Assembly (NCBI GenBank): GCA_963575745.1
Contig: CAUYUJ010015027.1
Coordinates: forward strand, 998,393 to 1,062,392
DNA: 64,000 bases
Reading direction: 5' to 3'
Source of the DNA: Prorocentrum cordatum
Lineage: Eukaryota > Sar > Dinophyceae > Prorocentrales > Prorocentraceae
Of the stretch, positions 41,694 through 52,730 are shown piece by piece. Made by a program: the position numbers and the translations under genes. The number at the start of each line of letters is the position of its first letter. Positions within the stretch are counted from its first letter, which is position 1. A model generated the notes under the pieces. The model was not told the DNA's origin and made no database searches. It saw nothing but the letters and a program-made list of their open reading frames with translations.

Positions 41694-43049
41694 GGGGGAG
41701 GGGAGTCCCCCTGGTTCTGATCGACGGCGCCGAGTGTTGGGGGGGGAGGCCCACCCCCCGGTTCGAAACGCGCCGCCGAATGTTCCCAAGGCAAGCGCCC
41801 GTGAAACGCTGTCTATCAGATGGTGGCCAATGGGTAGGTAGCCTCGATGACGCCCTCTTCGTCCTCGAGCGTTGTGCAGTCCACCTCGGTGCCGAGCGCC
41901 GTGCACCCTCTGTGACAGCGGATTGCATGTGGTCCTTCGGCTTCTTCTGCTTGCGCCCGTCCTTGGCCTAACTACGCTGCGCCGGGTAACGGCAGGGCTT
42001 CCGCAGGGGGCGCCGCGAGCCTTCGCAGATCGCGCCTGGGACCGCCGCTCGAAGCAGGGCGAGTCGGAGCAGGCCAGCTGCAGTCCTCAGTCTTCGACGC
42101 CGTAGCACGCTCGAACAACTGCCAGAGCATACTGGCTGCCTCGCCGTTGTCTCCCCGACGGTGTCCTGGGCGCGACCGAGAGCCCGAGATCTCACATTCG
42201 CCTGCGGTTGGGGATCCTACGCGTTGGGCCGATCCCTGTCCCGAGGCTCGTCGCGGTCGTGCCGCGAGTCCTGGCGCCTCCGGCTCGAGCCCCTCGGCTG
42301 CGGCGACCGCGACCGGGAACGGTTCGTCTCTTCTGTTCCGCTGCGGCGCAGCGGCAGAGGCCGCTGCTGCGCGCGCGCCAGCCCGCGGCCCCCCCTTGTA
42401 CACAGCTCTGCGGCTGGTGTACGGGCGCGGGCCCGGGCGGCTGCTGGCTGGCTGGCCGCGGGTGGCGGTACTGGTTGGGCGTGGGCTGGTGAAGATGAAA
42501 AAAAGGAGCGCAGCACCTGGCTGAACCTGTCGAAGAATGGCAAGGCCGTCCTCTTCAATGCGCTGTCTTCGGAGCTCGTGGAATGCCGCGTTCGGTTAAC
42601 AGATTCACGCAGGAATCCGAAAGCCGCTTTTTATTGCATCGAGCACCATTTGTTGTACGGTGGGGGCGTTCGATAAGGTATGTGAACGAGAGGCTCCAGA
42701 CCTTGGAGGATTGCTTCTCTGATGAGGGCGGCGGTGATATCCGTGGCCAAGCCTCAAGTGGTGCTCCGCCGGCATCCAGACCCTGGATTCCTTTCCTAAG
42801 GGTTGCTTATCCTCAATGTCCTCACCGTATCTTCTCCCAGTCCTCCTCGGTTTGTTTTTGCATGCTTCAGCTCCTCGAGTTCGGCTCTGGCCTCCCGGAG
42901 CTCCCTGCCATCCAACCAGGCACTCCGCGGGGATCTCTGCCGGATCCCTGGGAGTAGTCATGCTGCTGGTGTTGCCCGAAAGGATGCTTCCACCAACCGC
43001 CGTTTTGCCTCTGGTCCCCCATAGTTCCCATCGGAAATAGAAGACATAA
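41694..43049. other. no gene recognised; Arg/Ser-rich minus frames
   Basis: Minus frames at 41972-42403 and 42217-42558 have plausible composition, with SRSRSPQPRGSSRRRQDSRH, and could be an older retroelement into which copia inserted. No domain can be named. Confidence 0.3.
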
Positions 43050-43200
43050 CATAAACGTTCGGAGCTCTGCACGGATTCCTTGGATCGGCGCTGGGCCCCC
43101 CTGGCGGCATCTCTGGCGCCGCTCCTGGCGCGCTCCGCGCGCAATGGAGGGGGGTCCAGCGCCGATCCAAGAAATCCGTGCGGACCTCCGAAAGTTCATG
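43050..43200. repeat. ~51-bp inverted repeat with 48-bp loop
   Basis: Left arm 43050-43100 and right arm 43149-43200 are about 88% complementary. Core arms are GATCGGCGCTGG and CCAGCGCCGATC, flanked by CACGGATT and AATCCGTG. The loop is GC-rich. No coding sense. Confidence 0.8.
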
Positions 43201-43844
43201 AGCGTGCAGTTGTCATGTCACTTCCAACACCTGGAGTTATTGCTGTGTTTGGAGGGACCAGGTATCTACAGGAATGTGGACACAACGATGTACAGCATCA
43301 CGTCTCACGGCTCGAGCCAACGCCCACACGGCCCAGATCAGAGGTGTGCTCCAATTTCTGCATACGGATATGAATGTGCACTTGGTCATCCCGATCGTTC
43401 CAGCTGCCACACGAAAGCTTATTTAGTAGGAACACACAGACCCCAACGAGATCCCTCAGTAATGTGGTCCGCCGATGCCGGATAACCCACAATGCGATTT
43501 CGAAATTCCCGAAAGGGCTAGTCACTAAGATTGACAAGTTAACCACAGCGTACATGCTTTGCATATGATTTACCCTCGAGCCTCGCGGCTAACTGGGAAG
43601 GAATGGAGATTGGAATTACCGTGGACGTGGCCCACCGTTGATGGAGTCGTCATCGCGCTTCCCCTGATAAGCCAACGTAGCTATACGACCACCAGTCGGG
43701 TTATCAGGATGTTTTGTACGAAGGAGCCATTTCATGACACTTGCGATGACTGTGATGGTGACGATGCTGGTGATGTGCTCGCGAGCTGGTGACAATGCAT
43801 GATTGCGATACTGGTTAAGATGCATGCTGGATATCATGTAGACA
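43201..43844. other. no gene recognised
   Basis: Lower-GC unique-looking DNA. No motif-bearing frame. Confidence 0.4.
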
Positions 43845-44860
43845 TCATCTGGACAACCATCGGGACACAATCGAGAAAGCATCGGGGCACCATCAGGACA
43901 CCTCCGGGGCACCACGTGGGCACCATCGAAGCACCATCGTGACACCATCGGGGCACCATGTGGACACCATCGGGACACCATGTGAACACCAATGGGACAC
44001 CATCGGGGCACCAGCAGGACATCATCGAAACATCATCGGGAGGAGCACCTGAAGACACTGCGGAGCAAGTAAATGGTACCATTGGGACACCATGTAGACA
44101 CCATGTGGACATCATCGGGACACCATGTGGACACCATGTGGACACCATTGAAACACCATCGGGACACTATCGGAAAACCATCGGGGCACCATCGGGACAC
44201 CATCAAGGCACCATCGGGGCACCAACCAGCGGACCAGCATCGGGACACCATGTGGACATCATCGGGACACCATCGGGGCACAATCGGGACACCATGTGGA
44301 CAACGTCAGGCCACCATGTTGGCACCACGTGGACACCATCGGGACACCATTTGGACACCATGTGAGACCATGTGGACACCATCGAAAATCCATCGGCACA
44401 CCATCGGGACACCATCGGGACATGATCGGAACTCCCACCTTTGCAAGACGTATTTGAAAATTATAGATGCGTTTAGATACCATCGCGCCCTGATGCAGGC
44501 GAGAAGCATCTCGTATCTGACCATTAGGGCACCACCAGGGCACCATCAGGACACCAATCGGGACTCCAATCAGGACACCACCAGGACACCATCGGGACAC
44601 CAATCAGGACACCACCAGGACACCATCGGGACACCATCGGAGTACCACCAAGACAACATCGGAACACCACCGGAACACCGCAGGACACCACGGGACAGCA
44701 CCGGTACACCATCAGGACACCATCGGGATACCAATCCGGAAACCAATCGGGACACCACGAGGACACCATCGGTACACCGCGGGACACCACAGGACACCAG
44801 GGGACACCACGGGACACCGTCGGGACACCACGGCGGGACCCCCCGTGGCCACCGCCCGCC
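43845..44860. repeat. 11-bp repeat array, CACCATCGGGA type
   Basis: About 80-90 units of CACCATCGGGA, CACCATGTGGA, CACCACGGGA and similar. Because 11 is not a multiple of 3, three units give an 11-residue peptide repeat in all frames (GTPSGHHRDTI on plus, MVSRWCPDGVP on minus). A clean ~95-bp non-repeat interval lies at 44432-44526. Confidence 0.9.
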
Positions 44861-45210
44861 ACGCGGCCGGGGGGGTCGGACTTCTGGTTTTCGCCGTGCC
44901 ATAGTTAGAGGATGGTTCATTCCCTTCGCCCGCCCGCGCAGCTTCGCCTCGCAGGCACGCACGACATGAGCCCGACATCAATTTCCCGGTGGGGGGCTCT
45001 CCGTTCCACGTCGATCTCACCGCCAACCTCCGATGTTGGGAACGTGTTCAGTAAGGCAGTTGTCATGCACCCGTTGAAGAATGAACAAACAGCTTCTCTT
45101 GATATATATGTATATACATATATATTTACATATATATTATATATATATATATTATATATAATATATATATATAATATATATATAATAATATATATATTGG
45201 AAGGAAAACA
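44861..45210. other. no gene; (TA)n microsatellite
   Basis: TATATA tract at about 45102-45200. The flanks are unassigned. Confidence 0.7.
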
Positions 45211-45530
45211 AATGAGCGTGGCGAAGGACCCAATCATATGCAGTCGTGAACGCCGCAATTGTGAATACCATCTTCGCCCGCGCTCCCTATGTGGCCACGG
45301 CTTCCCGCTGGAGCCCGACATGCTCAGGAACGCGTTCGTGGCCGTCTTCGCGGGCGCCGACGACGACAAGGACGGCGTCCATCTATCCGAGGAGCAGAAG
45401 CAGGAGAGGGCTTTGAGATGCATGAGGGACGAGGCGGCGCTGCACGTCGACAAGGCGGCGTACGACGCACAGGCGCGGTTGTTGAAGCAGCACAACTATG
45501 GGGCCACGATCCTCGTGAGGGGTGTGCCGA
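45211..45530 (+). CDS. coding-like fragment with EF-hand-like loop, fused to the 88-bp array
   Basis: The ATG at 45211 begins MSVAKDPIICSRERRN. The region then reads GFPLEPDMLRNAFVAVFAGA and DDDKDGVHLSEE, which fits an EF-hand loop at Asp1, Asp3, Asp5, Gly6 and Glu12 but not the hydrophobic position 8. A basic helical stretch with QERALRCMRDEAALHVDKA follows. At about 45500 the frame passes without a break into the minisatellite (GATILVRGVPKWPEAA), so the end shown is arbitrary. Composition is unlike the repeats around it; it may be an eroded exon captured at the array edge. No partner exons are visible. Confidence 0.3.
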
Positions 45531-48085
45531 AATGGCCCGAGGCCGCCATGCGAACCCTGCCACTTGGGCCTTCGGTGGAGCTCCCTATGGGGCCACGATC
45601 CTCGTGAGGGGCGCGCCGAAATGCCCCGAGGCCGCCAGGCGAACCCTGCCACTGGCGCCTTCGCTGGAGCTCCCTATTGGGCCACGATCCTGCTGAGAGG
45701 TGTGCCAAAATCTCCCGAGGCCGTCACGCGAACCCTGCCACTGGCGCATTCGGTGGAGCTCATATGGAACCACGATCCTCGTGAGCGGCGTGTCGAAATG
45801 GCCCGAGGCCGCCATGCGAATTTTGCAACTGGCGCCTTCGGTGGAGCTCCTACGGGGCCACCGTCCTCGTGAGGGGTGTGCCGAAATGGTCCGAGGCCGC
45901 CATGCGAATTTTGCTTTTGGCGCCTTCGGTGGAGCTCCCCACGGGGCCATGATCCTCGTGAGGGGTGCGCCGAAATGGCCCGAGGCCGCCTTGCGAACCC
46001 TGCCACTGGCGCCTTCGGTGGAGCCCCCTTATTGGGCCACGATCCTCGTGAGGGGTGTACCGAAATGGCCCGTGGCCGCCAGGCGAGTCCCGCCGCTGGC
46101 GCCTTCGGTGGAGCCCCCTATGTGGCCACGATCCCCGTGAGAGGTGTACCGAAATTGCGCGAGGCCGCCATGCGAAACCTGCAATTGGGGCCTTCAGTTG
46201 AGATCCCTATGAGACCACGATCCTCGCGAGGGGCGTGCCGAAATGGCCCGAGGCCGCCATGCGAACCCTGCCACTGGCGACGTCGGCGAAGCTCCCTGTG
46301 CGGCAGCGATCTTCGCGAGGGGCGTGCCGAACTGGCCCGAGGCCGCCATGCGAACCCTGCCACTGGCGCCTTCGGTGGAGCCCCCTATTGGGCCACGATC
46401 CTCGTGAAGGGTGTGCCGAAATGGCCCGAGGCCGCCATGCGAACCCCGCCAATGGCGCCTTCGGTGGAGCCCCCATATGGGGCCACGATCCTCGTGACAG
46501 GTGTGCCGAACTGGCCCGAGGCCGCCATGCGAACCCTGCCACTGGCGCTTTCGGTTGAGCCCCCTATGGGGCCACGATCCTGGTGAGAGGTGTGCCGAAA
46601 TGGCCCGAGGCCGCCATGCGAACCTTGCTACTGGCGCCTTCGGTGAAAGTCCCGATTCGGCCACGATCCCCATGAGGGGTGTGCCGAAACGGCCCGAGAC
46701 CATCATGCGAACCTTGCCAGTGGCGCGTTCGGTGGAGCCCATATGGAACAACGATCCTCGTGAGGGGTGTGCCGAAATGGCCCGAGGCCGCCATGCGAAC
46801 TTTGTTGCTGGCGCTTTCGGTGGAGCTCCGATGGGGACACGATCCTCGTGAGGGGTGTGCCGACATGGCCCGAGGCCGCCATGCGAACCTTGCCACTGGC
46901 GCCTTCGGTGGAGCTCCTGTGGGGCCGCGGTCCTCGTGAGGGGTGTGCCGACATGGCCCGGGGCCGCCATGCGAACTTTGCTATTGGCGCCTTCGGTGGG
47001 GCTCACAAGGGGCCACGATCCTCGTGAGGGGTGTGCCGAAATGGCCCGAGGCCGCCATGCGAACTTTGCAACTGGCGCCTTTGGTGGAGCTCATATGTGG
47101 CCACGACCCCCGTGAAGGGTGTACCGAAATGGCCCGAGGCCGCCATGCGAAGTTTGCTTCTGGCGCCTTCGGTGGAGCTCCCTACGGGGCCATGATCCTC
47201 GTGAGGGGTGCGCCGAAATGGCCCGAGGCCGCCTTGCGAACCCTGCCACTGGCACCTTTGGTGGAGCCCCCTATTGGGCCACGATCCTCGTGAGGGGTGT
47301 ACCGAAATGGCCCGTGGCCGCCAGGCGAGTCCCGCCGCTGGCGCCTTCGGTGGAGCTCCTATGGGGTCACGATCTTCGTGAGGGGTGTACCGACATGGCC
47401 CGTGGCCGCCATGCGAACTTTGCAACTGGCGCATTCGGTGGTGCTCATATGGGGCCATGATCCTCGTGAGGTGTGTGCCGAAATGGCCCGAGACCGCGAT
47501 GCGAACTCTGCTACTGGCGCCTTCGGTGGAGCTCCTATGGGGCCACGATCCTGGTGAACGGTGTGCCGAAATGGCCCGAGGCCAGACTGTGAACCCTGCC
47601 ACGCGCCTTCCGTGGAGGTCATATGGGGCCACGATCCTCGTGAAGGGGCGTGCCGAACTGGCCCGAGGCCGCCATGCGAACTTTTCTAGTGGCGCCTTCG
47701 GTGGAGCTCCTATGGGGCCACGATCCTCGTGAGGGGTGTGCCGAAATGGCCCGAGGCCGCCATGCGAACTTTTCTATTGGCGCCTTCGGTGGAGTTCCTA
47801 TGGGGCCACCATCCTCGTGAGCGGTGTGCCGACATGGCCCGAGGCCGCCATGCGAACTTTGCCACTGGCGCCTTCTGTGGAGCTCCTATGGGGCCACGAT
47901 CCTCGTGAGGGGTGTGCCGAAATGACCCGAGGCCGCCATGCGAACTTTGCTACTGGCGCCTTCGGTGGAGCTCATATGGGGCCACGATCTTCGTGAGGGG
48001 TGTGCCGAAATGACCCGAGGCCGCCATGCGAACTTTGCTACTGGTGCTTTCGGTGGAGCTCCTATGCGGCCACGGTCCTCTACCA
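45500..48085 (+). repeat. 88-bp minisatellite array, ~29 copies
   Basis: Unit marks are GGGCCACGATCCTCGTGAGG, GTGTGCCGAAATGGCCCGAG, GCCGCCATGCGAAC and TGGCGCCTTCGGTGGAGC, recurring every 88-89 bp. Some units lack the GGGG of the start or carry GCGCCGAAATG. All three forward frames stay open for several units, which creates false proteins. It is the reverse complement family of 3848-5195. Confidence 0.95.
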
Positions 48086-48132
48086 AAATGGGGCGGTGCC
48101 GAGATCGGCGATGGTGATGATGATGGCGATGC

Positions 48133-48182
<50 letters not shown>

Positions 48183-48214
48183 ATTGATGATGATGGTGAT
48201 GATGATGATGATAA

Positions 48215-48281
<67 letters not shown>

Positions 48282-48294
48282 GTGATGGTGATGG

Positions 48295-48335
<41 letters not shown>

Positions 48336-48560
48336 GTGATGCTGATGGTGATGATGATGATGACGATGATGGTGATGATTATTATGATCCTTATGCTTAT
48401 TAATATGATGCTGATCATGATGCCAATGATGCTGATGATGATGATGCTGATGATGATGATGCGAGGAGGAGGGAGGGGGCAGCGGGAGGAGGAAGGAACG
48501 CGGGGCGCTGTCTCTTCAAAACGAGGACCCAACACGACAGGAAGGTTGGGAAACATACTA
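48086..48560 (+). repeat. (ATG)n microsatellite and tail of the 88-bp composite element
   Basis: (GAT)n/(ATG)n at 48112-48468, GGA-rich purines at 48462-48500, then TTCAAAACGAGGACCCAAC and GGAAGGTTGGGAA. The same order exists reverse-complemented at 3595-3848. Confidence 0.85.
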
Positions 48561-49479
48561 CTCTCAAGTACCTGCTGTCTGAAAGGCATTGGGATGCGTG
48601 GACGAGCCCACTCAAATTTGTTCAAGAAGATGGGAATGGATGCCACACTCCAGAATGCAGTGGCCAACTTTGATCATCGTGCGCAGCTCGCTGAGGGATG
48701 CGTCCCTGGGCCACGCCCCGCTGCGCTGGACGGCACAATCACCGACGATGAAACGATCGTCCTTCAAACTGGCCTCCGGCGCTTGGTTCATGTTTTCGAA
48801 CAGGATCGTTTGGGTTGGTGTCTTTGTAGTTCGCAAGTTTCCTTGAAGTGTTTCGATACACATGCATGGGCACGGAAAGAGGCCGGTTCGTTGAGGAGTG
48901 TTTTTGGTGTGGAGAGGAGAACCTCCGCCCCCGTTGATGATTGCACAAGAGCGGGATGCCCCGTCGGTTTGCCCCACTATTTCAATGGTGGATACGATTA
49001 CTGCGGTTGATCAGTTATCCCGTCGTACGTTTTTATGCAAGCGCCTGAATTCCCAAACAACAGCGACGGATTCTCGCCCTGCCCATCCAGATGGGTCAAA
49101 GTTTCCGTCTTGGCGGAGCCACCCGTTGCCGTTTCACACGATGCATATTCATAATGAGAGTGTGGCCGTAGGTCATGCAGCCCCGTTTGATTATTGTCAT
49201 TTCTGGTTGTCACTCGCGCGCATGTGGCGGGGCGACGCCGCGTGCGCGCTCAGCAAAGACAGAACAAGCGCATGGAAGAGTCTTGCACCTCCATGTCCTT
49301 CAGTTCATCCTCGTTCTCATCCATCATTCTCCTCCTCCTCCTCCTCCTCCCTCCTGCTCCTCTTCCCCCTCAACGTCGACCCCCGAATCCTAAAGCACGT
49401 TCTGACGAGGATCTCGGGGCGAATCTACAGCCGCGGCGGCGATCGATACCCTCCCTTCGGGGGGGGCATGAGACGTAAT
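48561..49479. other. no gene recognised; short CTC tract
   Basis: The plus frame to 49010 and minus frame 48612-48977 show no recognised motif. CTC tract at 49331-49362. Confidence 0.4.
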
Positions 49480-49628
49480 GGATAAGCGAAGAAGCCATTA
49501 TGTGTCTACTCCCTTCTCTTGAAGAGCAGGGAGTAGACACAGAATGGCTCTTATCCTTCCTCTACTCCCTGCTCTTGAAGAGCAGGGAGTAGAGGAGGGA
49601 TAAGGGAAGACTTCCCTTATCCCTCCTC
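49480..49628. repeat. three consecutive palindromes
   Basis: Hairpin 1 (49480-49556) has long arms centred near 49520, with GTGTCTACTCCCT pairing AGGGAGTAGACAC and outer GGATAAG pairing CTTATCC. Hairpin 2 (49559-49595) has two perfect 18-bp arms around one G. Hairpin 3 (49592-49628) has two perfect 18-bp arms around one A and overlaps hairpin 2 by four bases. Confidence 0.9.
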
Positions 49629-49659
49629 ACGTGCCTCTCCCTCTCTTTCTCTCGCTCCC

Positions 49660-49982
49660 TCCTCCCGCGGGGCCATCGTGCGCGGGAGGGGAAGGAGGAG
49701 GACGGCAAGGAAGAGGAGGAGGAGAAGGAGGAGGAGGAGGAGGAGGAGGGGAAGAGGGGGAGGAGGAGGGAAGAGGAGGGAGGAGGAGGGGGGGGCGGGA
49801 GGAGGTAGCAGGAGAAGGGGGGAGGAGGAAGAGGAGGAGGAGGAGGAGGAGGAGGATGTCGAGGAGGAGGAGGGAGAGGAGGGGGGGAAGGAGAATGGGA
49901 AGGGAAGGGAGGGGGGGAAAGGAAAGGGGAGGGAAAGGGAGCGGAACGACAACGGCGACGACGACGACGACGACGACAAAGA

Positions 49983-50032
<50 letters not shown>

Positions 50033-50075
50033 ACGACGACGTCGACGACGACTGCGACATGAGCGCCGCACGAGG
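49660..50075. repeat. GGA/GGGA purine tract and (GAC)n
   Basis: Purine tract about 49680-49945, then (GAC)n with GGC interruptions 49950-50058. Frames here are poly-Arg/Glu/Asp artefacts. Confidence 0.9.
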
Positions 50076-51259
50076 CCGCCGCCGCTGCCGCCTCGCTTTA
50101 TGCGGTCAGCGGCGCTGCTCTGGGGGCCCCCGTGCCCCTCGTGCACTGAGCGCGGCAGCGCGCTGGCCCGGCGAACGCTCGCGCGAGCAGCGGCGACGGC
50201 GTTGCCTTCGTTCTCGTCTCCGTTGCCTCCTCCCGCGCCTCGGATGAAATGCTGGGGCGGCGGGTCCTCGAATGGTTTTGCTGGTGCATGTGAATTGGGT
50301 GGACCACTTTCGTTTCAGCTGGTGTTGCGCTCGTCACAGGTCGTGGTCGTCGTCCTCGTCGTCCTTCGTCATCGTCCTCGTCGGTGTTCGTGGCCGTCGC
50401 CGTCCTCCTCCTATCCTCCTCGTCTCAATTGCAGCCGACGTCGTCATCGTCCTCGTCATCGTCGTTGCCATCGTCGTTGCCGCCGTCGTTGTCAACGTCG
50501 TCGCCGCCGCCGTCATTGTCGTCCTATCCTCTGTCTTCGCCCTCGTCCTCATCCTCGCCGTCGTGCAGGCGCTGGTGTCCAAGCGAGAGCGTCTTCGTCG
50601 TCGTCCTCCTCCACCTCGTACGAGCGCGACCCCGCGCGCGCAGGACAGGAGGGGGAGCATGGAGGGGAAGGAGGGAGTGGGGGACGGGGAGGGGGAGGGA
50701 GGGCAGGGAAGAGGATGAGAAGGACCCACGACGACGACGGACGGACGGACGGACGGACGGATGGACGGATGGACCGACCGACCGACCGACCGACCGACGA
50801 CCGTCGGCAGCCGATGACCGACGAGGGCGAGGCGAAGGCTCTCGGGGGTCATCGCGGTCACGGCTTTGTTCGCCACGAAATCTTGGTCGGAGCGCTCTCC
50901 GGGAGAGGTCCGAGGTCGATTTCCTCGCGCAGTTTAAGAGGTCGCGACGGCTGGCTCTTCCTGAGTGGGTGGCTCTGGAGGCTCCCGTCGGGCCCCAGGA
51001 CAGTCAGAAAGCGGCCCACCGCAAAAAACAGTCGCGGGCAGGCATGTGGTCGAGAGTTCTGGGGCCCACGAGAAGGAGGAGGAGGAGGAGGAGGATTTGA
51101 GGAGGGGTTCTGACGATGTTTGCCCTTCTTCGGCGTCATGGAGAGCCTCTGTCACCTCGGCTGGACTCGCCCCGCAATCCTGACCAGAACGCGTCCCAGG
51201 AGAGATCCAGGGGCCGATTTTGAGGAGTCTCTCGCCCGAGTAATGGCGCAGATGGTGCG
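50076..51259. other. no gene; (CGT)n and (GACG)n/(GACC)n tracts
   Basis: Degenerate CGT tract 50335-50620. GACG tetramers then GACC tetramers at 50733-50800. Segments near 50870-50930, 51170-51240 and 52405-52480 share TTCGCCACG, CCAGAACG and GGAGAG.TC cores, a minor dispersed repeat. Confidence 0.5.
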
Positions 51260-51292
51260 GAGGAGGAGGACGAGGAGGAGGAGGAGGAGGAG
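51260..51292. repeat. (GGA)n tract abutting the leader relict
   Basis: About ten GGA/CGA triplets ending exactly at the first base of the leader-like sequence. Confidence 0.9.
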
Positions 51293-51314
51293 TCCGTAAC
51301 CATTTTGGCTCAAG
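51293..51314 (+). other. relict spliced leader (DinoSL), 21 of 22 positions
   Basis: Identical to the DinoSL as I know it except for A instead of G at position 7; it includes CCATTTTGGCTCAAG in full. The next bases are TAGC, not the GT donor that follows the leader in SL RNA genes. This is therefore read as the 5' end of a reverse-transcribed mature mRNA. The first ATG (51321) opens only about 12 codons, so the attached message has decayed or was non-coding. Confidence 0.8.
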
Positions 51315-52590
51315 TAGCAAATGTCTCGAGGTTACTTGCAGAGTGCATTCCACGCCTAGCCACAGAAGGTCTGCCCAGGCCAGACTTGAGCTACCCTGTT
51401 CTACCGGGCTTCTTTGGGAGCGGGAATTCCTGCGCCGGCAGCATTGCCACCTGGCCAGAGTGAGCGCCTTCGGATGGCATGTCCGCGCTGCATCGTCGTC
51501 AGGATCAGGGCCAGAACGCAGGGAGGGCTGCCTCGGCGGATTTGTCCCGTTGGTATCCCTTCCCAGTATAAGCACGCTGCAGCGTCTGGCCCGAGTAATT
51601 TCTTGTTCCGCCCATTCCCCGTCTTCCTCCCCTGCGCGCAGACTCGGCGGAATATGCTGATTTCTTTGTTGTGGCGAAAAAGACCTCACCTGGACGGCGG
51701 TCCGCCTAAGGTTCGATGTGTTCGGCGCGCTTGCGCAGATACCGATGCAAGCGCTATTGGAGTGGTGGTGGTGGTGGGGGGAGGACTCTTGCATTGGTGG
51801 CATTGTTCCCTCCGCCAGAGGGAGCACGTTCGGATACCACGTGGTATTCATTCCCAACGATCGATGCTACAAAAGTATGTCAGTGCTGCATCATCGTCAG
51901 GATCAGGGCAAGAACGCAGGGGGGGTATTCCTCCCTCACTCCCTCCCACCTCCATTCTGGGCCCATGTTGATCCGATCGATCCGATTCGATACCGATCTT
52001 GCCCAGCCCGATCAGATTCGATTCCAATTTTCCGTAGACTCGATGCGGCCCGATGTTTGTACGGCGTTGTTGTGCCCTTTGGCGCGGCCGATTCGATTCG
52101 ATTCCGGCTCCGTGCCGAGAAGGCCCGATCCGACGGACGTGCCGATCCGATCCGACTTCCCGATTCGATGTCGACTGTATGTGCCATGCTTCCCCCCCGC
52201 TCCTGCTGTTCCCCCTCCCACGGCCGACAAGGCTCGCGCGCGAGAGAGACCGACGCGCCGCTCCCGCGGCGGACGCCACGCCCGCAACGGGGCGCCGCCA
52301 GACAAGAGCGCGCGCCTCTCGTTTCGACCGGCGCTCAGAGGAGGAAGAGGACCGATACGGCTACCGTTGCCTCGATTTCGCCGTTCGGGGTCTCCTGGGA
52401 AGCCCTCGTTCGCCACGGCTGGCTTCGCGACGGAATTCTGGCCAGAACGAACCCCAGGAGAGGTCTGGGGAGTAGCGGTATCGGTACCTTGTGATTGCCC
52501 CAGTCGCCGTCGTCGTTTCTGTTTCTTCTTTCCCTCGTGCCTCCTCTTCTTCCCCCTACCTCATCGACCTCCATCCCTTTCCTTGATACA
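51315..52590. other. no gene; local duplication and GATTCG-rich stretch
   Basis: Segments near 51480-51525 and 51880-51925 share GCTGCATC.TCGTCAGGATC and AGAACGCAGGG. At 51968-52170, GATCCGATTCGAT and GATTCGATTC motifs recur. Forward frames of 258-334 codons cross here without recognisable motifs. Confidence 0.45.
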
Positions 52591-52730
52591 TAACTCCTTT
52601 CCAAGAGCTATACGGATGGAGCGCACATGTTGTTCTAAATGGAGTTCTCGTCTTCATGCTGGGTACACTCGTCTTAAACAATTCCAAGAGTTACGCGGAT
52701 GGAGGCACATGGTTTCATGAACCCGTCGCG
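52591..52730 (+). repeat. two ~83-bp family units
   Basis: CAAGAGCTATACGGATGGAG at about 52598 and CAAGAGTTACGCGGATGGAG at about 52684, with GGAGTTCTCGTCTTCATGCT between. Confidence 0.7.

Noticed and set aside
41750-41775. tRNA-like GGTTCGAAACGC
   Set aside because: A T-loop-like string alone; no acceptor, D or anticodon arms can be drawn around it.
45500-48085. Many overlapping frames of 80-270 codons
   Set aside because: The 88-bp repeat shifts frame at each unit and stays open; peptides are repeat artefacts.
50100-51113. 337-codon forward frame
   Set aside because: Crosses CGT and GACG microsatellites and purine tracts; composition changes abruptly with each tract and no motif appears.
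51293-51314. Functional SL RNA gene
   Set aside because: The leader is followed by TAGC, not a GT splice donor, and no Sm-site-like or short-transcript structure is apparent downstream.
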